A stretch of 37,810 nt of DNA from a virus: positions 1-37,810 of the IMG/VR virus record IMGVR_UViG_3300043427_001081; one strand, given 5' to 3'. The position numbers and the translations under genes are program-made. The notes beneath the pieces are model-generated. The model was given only the letters and a program-made list of their open reading frames with translations. It was not told the DNA's origin and made no database searches. Below are positions 18,739 to 27,300 of the stretch, in pieces (position 1 is the stretch's first letter; the number at the start of each line of letters is the position of its first letter).

Positions 18739-21700
18739 GATAAGGTGCCTCCAGCGGCGTAACCCGCATTGACGTATTTCAAGGTATCGATGTCATATGT
18801 GCTTCCATCGAGACCTGTATTAATGGCAAAAGCCATCTCGGCTACCAGTCTGTCTACCCTGGTGTCAAGCAGGGCGAGGTCGAGGGATTCACCGATGGAG
18901 TAGAAGGCTAGGCGAGCGTCTGAATACGTTGCGTCTATGCCTGCTTGGGTGGTGCCGTCCATCTCCCTAAATACTCCGTATCTAGCGTTAGCAGGAGCTT
19001 CAGATATCTGTGTTAGCGTTGAGCTGTTACCACTGTGGCGAACTACATAGGATCCGCTCGCGCTACGGCTGGTTCCCATAAATGCCGTTGCACTACCGGC
19101 ATTAGCAACTGATTGGAAGTCCGAGTTGACATTCCTACTGTATAAGGCGGAACTGTTGTTGTCCAATCTTCCAATACCCGTCGCTCCATCAGCATTACCT
19201 CCCGCCGATACATGAGCGGGAAAACGACCAACTGCTGAAGTCGGCGCAGCCGAAACCCATGCTGATAAGTGTCTGTTATCCTGCGGATCAGCATTGTTGT
19301 TCCTATTGCTGTTCAGGTATTTCGTACTTCCATCTCCGACTAGCCCTGTCTTTCGGTTGTAATCAGAGGCAACTCCTGGATGGGTTTGTGTGGGTGGCGT
19401 GAAGTTGGCGGTGTAACGGGCGACCCCCTTGGTGATGCGGAAGTCGTCCATGTGGCCTTGGAACGGTGTCAGCGGGCTAGCGGGGCCATCGGAGCCAATT
19501 GTCAATTGAGATGTAAAATCAAACAGCGCAGCCGATGAAGTTGTTGATGTACCTGCAATTCCGTTTAGGTAAGGCGTAAAAACATTGCCATTTCGCACAA
19601 GGGCAACATGTTGCCATGTATTCAATGTGGATGTTCCTATTGATACGCCAGACGCAATGTCCCAAGTGCTGCCGCCAGCCGAACTGAGGTAATAGAGCAG
19701 CGACGAGCCGCTTGTGATAATCGCGTATGAGGTATTGCTGCCGTCATCTGGATTGATGTGCTGCTTGACGCCCGTAAGGCTAGTGGGGTAGAACCAGTAC
19801 TCAATGGTGAAATTGCCGCTGCCAAACTTGAAAGCAGCGTTGTTTGCTACCTTGCACCAATCGCCATTCCCATCAAACAATCCACTAGACCCGCCAAACT
19901 TGCTCTGTGTGGTACTGATCTGTGCGTTGCCGAATGTTGTAACGGCAAATGCATTCTGGCTGCTATCAGCAAAAGTAGTACTGGCATTTGCGCCATTCAT
20001 GCGCAGCAGCAGTGACACATTTGCCCAGTTCGGGTCCGCGGCTCCCCAGAAATTGAAGTTGGTTGGCGCAGTACCAACCAGCGGCGTCAACGCACCACTC
20101 AGCGTGCGAGCACCGGCCAGAATGCAAGCCGCTTTAATTGCACTCCATGTTCCATCCGTCTTACAACCTAGTACGAAGTTATTAATAGCAGTCTTGACGA
20201 CTGTTTCCAGAGATTGGCCATCAGCGCTTTCCACGGCAGCGATATAAGTCAACGCATCCACGTCTAAGCCGGTGGATGGAGTAGTTGTTGGAGCGATAGC
20301 TTCGACAGCTATCGAAGCAACAGGCGCCAGAACGGAGACATTCTGAGGACTAGTTGACTCCACTGCCGGGACGAAAGCGTCGACAGCTATCGAGGAAACG
20401 GGTACGAATAGCGAGACAGCTTGAGGTGTGCTCGACTGAATCGTCAAGGCAGGAGCTTCAACGGTAATACTAACAACAGGATTCAAGATGAACGAGCCAA
20501 CAGCCCTTCCTACCGTTGGCAATGGCGATGCGACAGCGACATTCGTGACTGGCACCCGTGCGATGTAAGAGCCGACAAACGGCACGACAGGAGCGATGGC
20601 AATTAAAACGGGAGTTGCAATCACCGCGCTGCCGATTTCTGTACCGACCAGGGGTACGGCGGCCTGTATCGACATGTCAATAGCACTAACACGAACATTG
20701 ACACTATTGGCCAATATTGGCACGTTGCCTGCTATTGCAATGCTTGAAAATGGCATTCCGATCGAGAATGTCCTTTCGACCACCGATTCGGTCGAGATTT
20801 TTAGTGCTGGTACTACAGTGAAAAGCTCCAGTGTATAGTCAAACTTTCTTACAACAGTTCCGACGCGTAATCGCCCTGTGTAAATCGCAATTTCGTTGTA
20901 GGGTGGTACAATAGTACTGGCTGTCGTGGTTAATCCTGGGGTAGGGCCTACATTGGTCCAAGTTGTACCGTTGTATGTCCAGAAGTTTCCTGTTACTTCA
21001 TCTTGGACGCCGTCTCCTGTATCTGCATCAGGAAAAGCTGTATTCAGGATTGACTGAGGTGTAGACCCTACCGTTTCAACTGATCCCACTACCTGCGTCG
21101 GCGCCGTATTCACCACCACTGGACTTTCGGGCAGACTCACAATGCCAGGAGCGACAGGGAACCAGAATTCTCCAGTTGTGCCACCAACCGCCGCCCAGAA
21201 TAAAGCATCCGTACTTGCTACGATACCGCTACTGTCAAAAGCCCAGCTTGCGCCATTCACACGATACAGCGCCGTGAGACCATTGGCTTCAACATAGATT
21301 GGTCCGAATGGCACCGTCGGCAATCTTTCTGGAGAAAGTTGCAGGCTAATACCGCTGCGGTTGCCGAGCAATAGTCGATTCTGCACTCTGCCATATTGCA
21401 TCGCCTTCTGTTCAGCGGCACTTCTGAAAGCAAAGAATGGCCCGCCCGATGGGCCCACAAATATATCGTCAGGTGCGTATGGCAGGGAGAACTCGATGCG
21501 GCGCTCTGCGGCAGCACTACCCAAGGCAAGCACTAACTCGCTTTTGCTTTCAGTGCTCCAGCCGTTGTTTGGATCACTTTCGCCTTCGCCGCCCGAGGCT
21601 GAAGAGGTAGCATTGTTGGCGCCAGCTTCTTTTTCTTCTTTCGTTGGCGATCCCTTTGCGTAATTTGCATTTATGCGTTCAGATTGCGGGGGCCTTGATT

Positions 21701-23651
21701 GACTAGTAGTAATACCCTTACGGGAAACTGTTACCTCGGTATTTTCATGAACCAACTCGCTGTCTATTACATAATTAATAATATTAATACTATCAGGAAT
21801 AGTTGGACTATCTTCGGTAGCTTTTGCAATTTGTTGTTGTCCATTTTGCGTAAATGCATACTTTTTATAAGTAGAAGTGACGTCTTTTGTGTACGAATCT
21901 ACGGTTTCGTTAGATGTAATTATAGTCTCGGTAGGTAGAGTGGCACTTTCGAAATAGTTATCATAAACAATGAAAACATCACCGTCGGCCCAGTTGAGCG
22001 ATACCGACGCTAGAACGCCTAGTTGAGATTGTCGCTTTTCTACCTTGCTGCCTGTTTGATTTCCGAAAGCATCGTAAGTAAAGGTTTCGGTTGTTTCGCT
22101 TATTGTTATTTCTTCGTTGAAAAAATTATAACCATTTGAAAGGTAATCCTGAGCGACAGACGAGGCAACAGATATCAGGGGCCCCCTTTCTGTACTTACC
22201 TTGAGTATTGGAACATCTCTTTTTTCAACGGCCGGAGGTTCTGGTGTCTCAGGATTTGACTCCTCGTCTTGTTTTTCCCATCCCCCTGATCCAGAGCTAA
22301 TCCATTTTATAGTGCCGTCCGATACATAATCGTATGGTTTTGCTGTTGGAAAGAATTCGCTTAGTACTGATTCCGGCTCCGTCTCAAACCTTTCCTGAAT
22401 TGTCGGCGGATTCAGCTCCCATCCGGAGTCCAAGTACACCCAATCATCAAAACCGTCGGCTACGCGATCATATTTTTCAGCATCGGGCCACACTTCCTCT
22501 AGCACGCTTTCCGGATTGCTTTCAAAATCTATCTGCTGCTGCTCAGTGAATGACGCTGTGTTTCCAATGAGAGAGTAACTCGGAAACACGGCCGGACCAA
22601 TGAAAAACAAGCTCGCCTGAATAGCCTCTTCTTCGGATTCCTCTTCTGGCTCTTCTTTTTTTATTTCAATTGTCTTGTACTTTGTTCTAATTTCGCTGGA
22701 AGTAGCGCCCGAATATCGTTGCACTAAATCATACTCCACTCCGTCTATGGTGCGCTTAAATGGTACATAGTAATTTTGTGGAGAGTTGAAAGTTTTTACA
22801 AGTTCCCAATTGAGTCTCTCTATTTCTTCTGCCAGCTCCTCGGCCTCTTCTTCGGTTAGATCGGGATCCGAAGGGTCGACGACACCTCCAGGCGGATCCT
22901 CCTCTGGGGGTGTAGCCCCACCGTCTGCGGCTTCCGCTTCTTCAAGTGTCGGGACCTTTAGCTTTAGCGTGCTATAGCTGACGGTTACGGCCTCACCAGG
23001 TAATTGTCCTACACCGATCGAGCCAAGATCAATGATATCAGACGATGTATATACAGGTCCGCTGCCGCTCTCCTGATCCAGGCTTTCAATTTGCAATACC
23101 TCATTTTTATCTAAATAACCGAAATAGCTCTCGGAGACCAGTAAATTACTAAGTATATCAACATATCCACTACTGAAGTCAAACTCAGCGATGCTGAACG
23201 AATTAGTCAAAGGCATTGAACTCGAAATGATTCCAATCTTTGCAAGGCATTTTTTCGCAATACTAGCGGCGCGAATCGGTAATGTTACGATTGCAGAATC
23301 GTCTTCCGTGTATTCTGCGTTCAATGGATCATTAAATGCGCTCCACTTTATTGGTTCCTTCAGGTCTGACACGTAGGTAAGTTTACATCCAAGCTCAACC
23401 TGTGTTGTACGCCTAAACGGGTCAGCGAAACTACTTAATACACGTAATTTTCGTGGTATGTTTCGGGTAATTCCTTGTTTTGTGTAATCAAAAGTGACGA
23501 CCGTCCCCATCGACGGGGTGATCAACCCTGAAATTAACACCGACCCCTGGGTTTTAATTAAACCACTGCCCTGCAGGTAATCGTCACCGATGTTCCCGCT
23601 GATTATCGTACCCAGCGAACATGATACATCAGCCCGAATATCAATAGCCAT
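18735..23651 (-). CDS. tail tip hub / baseplate protein with C-terminal LamG domain (1638 aa)
   Basis: The N-terminal ~235 residues look like a tail hub (Tal/gp27-type) beta domain, by position directly after the distal tail gene. They lead to an acidic Pro/Glu linker at about 236-282. A long beta region continues to about 850, then a W-rich module at 850-902 (NTAFPDADTGDG...FWTYNGTTW). About 955-1125 holds seven ~28-residue repeats of a VP...IAVxAxxP type. The last ~500 residues carry a LamG domain (about 1205-1400) and an end reading AFYSIGESLDLALLDTRV. The start ATG overlaps the stop of the distal tail gene (TAATG). It likely caps the tail tube and presents glycan-binding domains. Confidence 0.75.
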   Translation of the reverse strand: MAIDIRADVSCSLGTIISGNIGDDYLQGSGLIKTQGSVLISGLITPSMGTVVTFDYTKQGITRNIPRKLRVLSSFADPFRRTTQVELGCKLTYVSDLKEPIKWSAFNDPLNAEYTEDDSAIVTLPIRAASIAKKCLAKIGIISSSMPLTNSFSIAEFDFSSGYVDILSNLLVSESYFGYLDKNEVLQIESLDQESGSGPVYTSSDIIDLGSIGVGQLPGEAVTVSYSTLKLKVPTLEEAEAADGGATPPEEDPPGGVVDPSDPDLTEEEAEELAEEIERLNWELVKTFNSPQNYYVPFKRTIDGVEYDLVQRYSGATSSEIRTKYKTIEIKKEEPEEESEEEAIQASLFFIGPAVFPSYSLIGNTASFTEQQQIDFESNPESVLEEVWPDAEKYDRVADGFDDWVYLDSGWELNPPTIQERFETEPESVLSEFFPTAKPYDYVSDGTIKWISSGSGGWEKQDEESNPETPEPPAVEKRDVPILKVSTERGPLISVASSVAQDYLSNGYNFFNEEITISETTETFTYDAFGNQTGSKVEKRQSQLGVLASVSLNWADGDVFIVYDNYFESATLPTETIITSNETVDSYTKDVTSTYKKYAFTQNGQQQIAKATEDSPTIPDSINIINYVIDSELVHENTEVTVSRKGITTSQSRPPQSERINANYAKGSPTKEEKEAGANNATSSASGGEGESDPNNGWSTESKSELVLALGSAAAERRIEFSLPYAPDDIFVGPSGGPFFAFRSAAEQKAMQYGRVQNRLLLGNRSGISLQLSPERLPTVPFGPIYVEANGLTALYRVNGASWAFDSSGIVASTDALFWAAVGGTTGEFWFPVAPGIVSLPESPVVVNTAPTQVVGSVETVGSTPQSILNTAFPDADTGDGVQDEVTGNFWTYNGTTWTNVGPTPGLTTTASTIVPPYNEIAIYTGRLRVGTVVRKFDYTLELFTVVPALKISTESVVERTFSIGMPFSSIAIAGNVPILANSVNVRVSAIDMSIQAAVPLVGTEIGSAVIATPVLIAIAPVVPFVGSYIARVPVTNVAVASPLPTVGRAVGSFILNPVVSITVEAPALTIQSSTPQAVSLFVPVSSIAVDAFVPAVESTSPQNVSVLAPVASIAVEAIAPTTTPSTGLDVDALTYIAAVESADGQSLETVVKTAINNFVLGCKTDGTWSAIKAACILAGARTLSGALTPLVGTAPTNFNFWGAADPNWANVSLLLRMNGANASTTFADSSQNAFAVTTFGNAQISTTQSKFGGSSGLFDGNGDWCKVANNAAFKFGSGNFTIEYWFYPTSLTGVKQHINPDDGSNTSYAIITSGSSLLYYLSSAGGSTWDIASGVSIGTSTLNTWQHVALVRNGNVFTPYLNGIAGTSTTSSAALFDFTSQLTIGSDGPASPLTPFQGHMDDFRITKGVARYTANFTPPTQTHPGVASDYNRKTGLVGDGSTKYLNSNRNNNADPQDNRHLSAWVSAAPTSAVGRFPAHVSAGGNADGATGIGRLDNNSSALYSRNVNSDFQSVANAGSATAFMGTSRSASGSYVVRHSGNSSTLTQISEAPANARYGVFREMDGTTQAGIDATYSDARLAFYSIGESLDLALLDTRVDRLVAEMAFAINTGLDGSTYDIDTLKYVNAGYAAGGTLS

Positions 23652-24397
23652 TATAAAACTAACCCCAATTGAATAGAAACAGTATACTGGACAGTTGCTG
23701 TACCGCCTACAACTTTGTTTGTCGCCGATGCACTAGGAGCAGTGATTGGGAAATAACTCCCGACAGACGGAACTGCATCAATCTGATTCTCGTACCAGGC
23801 TCGAATAGCGTTCCAGCCACTGAGGTTAGTCGTACCTTCTACGTCTTTGATATTATAAGGAACAAGGGCTCCCTGGATGTAATGTGTTCCCGTCGCCGTC
23901 AGCTCCATTGTTGGCGACGTTGCATATGCGTCCACCGGCTTCAGCAATGTTAGAGTAGTAGTCCCGATCGTAATCGTACCCAAGTTCGGCAAGTCTTCAT
24001 CTGCCGCTTCATCTTCTTTGGTCTTTAACAGGACCGCTAATGCTTCGTTTGCATCGACCAACTCTACACTTGCTGATAAATAGGCTCCAGACTGCTCTGC
24101 GTTGGGCGCTGTTATGAACCAGCAAGGTACATTGGTCCATGATTGACCGCCGGGACCATCACCGCTAAAGTTGATAGTTGTACCAACGACACCAGAAGTC
24201 TCGGTTGGCTCATCTTCTATCCTTAGATCACGCCACGCGTCGTATTCATCAAGCAAGTCGAGCCATTCAGAGGGTTTCAGAAACCCTGAAATCAACCATT
24301 TTCTTGCAGTCTGACCCGCTCTTGTATTGGTCTCATCGTAGCCAAACGGTTGGGCATTCAGGTTGGGAAAACTGGTACTTCCAATCGTAATGGCCAT
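23651..24397 (-). CDS. distal tail protein candidate (Dit-like)
   Basis: 248 residues, with the start overlapping the tape measure stop (TAATG) and the stop overlapping the hub start. The position between tape measure and hub is that of the distal tail protein in siphoviruses, which forms the hexameric ring at the tail tip. The sequence has two beta-rich halves, separated by an acidic helical segment (LLKTKEDEAADEDLP) at about 122-136. The motif identity is weak, so the call rests mainly on gene order. Confidence 0.62.
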   Translation of the reverse strand: MAITIGSTSFPNLNAQPFGYDETNTRAGQTARKWLISGFLKPSEWLDLLDEYDAWRDLRIEDEPTETSGVVGTTINFSGDGPGGQSWTNVPCWFITAPNAEQSGAYLSASVELVDANEALAVLLKTKEDEAADEDLPNLGTITIGTTTLTLLKPVDAYATSPTMELTATGTHYIQGALVPYNIKDVEGTTNLSGWNAIRAWYENQIDAVPSVGSYFPITAPSASATNKVVGGTATVQYTVSIQLGLVL

Positions 24398-27300
24398 TAC
24401 ATTCTGCGATTTAATGCATCAAGGTAAGCAGTACCGCCAGTGTTCCGGACTCCAACGTTTACGTTCCAGTCCTTGTCTGCCAGCTTAGTCACTGCGCGGC
24501 TTAGTTTTCCGATCTGTATTGCTTGATGAGCTTGCACTGCCGCCATTTCTTGTAAACCGGAATCCGGTTTATTCGTTTGAGACAGTGCCGCCTGGATGGC
24601 ACGAGCCACTTTGGCTAGACCATTGCCGCCAGAGCCAGTGGCAGAAGGACGCACTCCAGTGGACACACGGCCCGTGGGGATATCAAGGGTGGACATGATA
24701 TGCGCGGGTATCACCATGCCCTTACCGGGAGCCTTCCAGAGGGCGTTGCGGGGCTTGTTAATGGGACTAAGCGTGCCACTAGAAGACAAGAAGCCCTCCT
24801 GTCCCAGTTCGTTGATCCTATAGGTCTTGCCGCCGACCGTTGGCCCGCCGGTCCACAAACCTGGCTGGCCTACATAATTTACGTTTACATTTACAGTTCT
24901 ACCATCAATGCTGTCCAAGGCATTGCTAATGCCTTCCGCTGCAGTCTTCCCATCTTGCAGAGAGCTTCCCAGTCCGTCAGCCGCACTCGCACCGGTGGCC
25001 AGGTCCGTTGCTGCATTATCGAAAGAATCCTCGGCATTCGATGAAGCATCGTCAAGACCCTCCAGGCCCTTACTGGTATCCAGCCTATCAATGACAGTGC
25101 CAACCCCCAGAACACTGTCTCTTGCATTTTCATAGGCCTCCTGTAGTGTTTTAGGCCCACCGATGTCTATAATCGTGCCAGCAGCCACTACGGAGTTTAT
25201 ATCAATTCCAAGCTCTCTCGCGGACTCCGCTGCTAAATCATAGCCTTGCTTTGCTTGCTCTGCTTCAAATTTGGCTGCATCAAGAGCAGCATTAGAATTT
25301 TCAACTGCTCCGGCAAGCGTCAAGAGATCCCCTCCCGCTCCTGCTAGGGCATTGCTATATGCATCCTGAGCGGTTTTAGCTTCTTGAGTTGTCAGCTTCA
25401 ACATGTCGAGAGATGTGCGATACCTATCACTGGCATTTTGTATGCTACTAAGCACCCTTGGAGGGAGTAGATTGCCTTCAGCGATCGTATTACTAAAGGT
25501 TTTAAGCCAATCCCCACCGGCTCTACGGGCAGCGTCGATGACAGATTTTGTTGTTGTCGGATCAATCCCTATTTTGTTCCCCACCTGAACAGCCTGGGGA
25601 CCTGCATTTGCAATTTCCTCTCGCTGTTTTCTTTGGAATTCACCAGTCGCAGCTTTTGCAGTGCTAATACTTATGCCAAGTGCTTTGTATGATGCCGACA
25701 AATTGTTCACAATGCCTTGTTGTCTTAATTGTGCTGCTGTTAATTGTTCCACTTTGCCAGTGAACTGATCCTCGACAAGGAACAACTCTTCGCCGGCGGC
25801 AGACAAAGTGCCAATTACCTCCTTGGATGAACTAGCAACACCAGTAAGGGCGGTTGCCGCTGTATCAGCCTGATCTATCATCGCGCCAAGCCCCGCGCTA
25901 CCAGCCTCACCCAGGGCTCTTCCGGCCTTCGCTGCGTCATATTCTTTTTTTGTCAGCCAGACGATTGCACCTGTTGCTTTTTCTGTTGTCATTATCATTT
26001 CGATACCACCCATCACCGCTGTGCCCATCACGTCACCATAGGCCTTGGCGGCTTGATTGGCTGCGCTACCTATGCCAGTAATAGCTTTCTGCGCGGAATA
26101 TGCATTCTGTTCAAGCTTTTTGGGATCAATGTTGCCGTAAGCATCTCCTTTTAATTTATTCAATTCATCAAGGCTTATTCCACTAATCCTGCCAAGCACT
26201 TTCGCAAGGAAATCCAGGACTTTGCTGAGATTTTTAATCGTATTTTTCAGGTCATCTGCTGCCTTCCTCGTGTCTACGAATTCTTTCTTTTGCTTGAGTA
26301 TCTCTTCATAGGTTTTACCAGTAAGCTTTGGCCCCCAACTCCAATCTCCAGTATCAGCCCTAACCTTTTCAAGTGCAGTCGTAAAATCTTTCTCAATTTG
26401 TTCTGCATTTTTTCTGATCTCGCCAGGGGTGAAGAATTCTGGCTTACCGAGCAGCAAGTCTTGATATGCGCTTTTGGCCGAGTCTAATTGTTTTTTAAAC
26501 TCCCTGCCAGCCTCTATTATAGCTGCCTTTGCCTTGAGCGAACTGTTAACGAGCGCCAGACCCGCTTCTTCCAGGAGTCGCTTCTGGGTCTGGGCATTAA
26601 TCGTTCCTTCTTCAAAAGCTTTTTGAATATAGCTAGTGCTTTGAGAGAAGGTAGTCTGAGCATCTTTGAAATCATTTGTAATTTGACTCACTTGTAGTGC
26701 TGCATCTCTAAGAGGCCCGGCCTCGAGGTCAATTTTAAGTTTAGACTCGGTAATCTCCTGCTGTAAATTTCTTAGTTCAACTTCAATTTCTATTTTAGTT
26801 CTTGATAATTTCGCTGCAATGAATTCAAATGCTTTAATTTTGGTCAGTGCTTCATCAAGTTGGTCTAGGCCTGTGGGGCTGAAAATATTAAGATTTTGAA
26901 CTTGATTTTGCAGTAGCTTAATCTCATCCTGTATTTCTTTAATACTATTTACGCCATCCTCCTCGCCAAGTGCAAACCCTATAGATAATCTTCTTTCATT
27001 ATTTACTTCAATCAGTCTTCTGATTTCTTTTTCGGTTAGCTTTGCGGCAGCGGCTGCTTCTAGTAATTTATCCCGGTAAGTAACAACTCCGGCTTCAGCA
27101 CGCTGCAGCGATATTTCGTTCTGCCTGATACTCCTGTCAAGCTGTAGTACTGCTTTGCCAGCTTTTTGATATGTTGGGTCAAACGTTCCCCTTGCCTTGA
27201 GGGCGTCGTCCCTTATTTTTGCTTGCTTGTTTCTTTCGGCCGTCAGGCGTATTATTTCATTTTTATAATCAGCGACGGCTTTTTGCGCAGCCCTGTAGTC

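Noticed and set aside
20294-20314. Inverted repeat CGATAGCT-TCGAC-AGCTATCG inside the hub gene
   Set aside because: It falls within coding repeats for a Ser-Ile-Ala-Val-type strand and is most simply explained by codon repetition.
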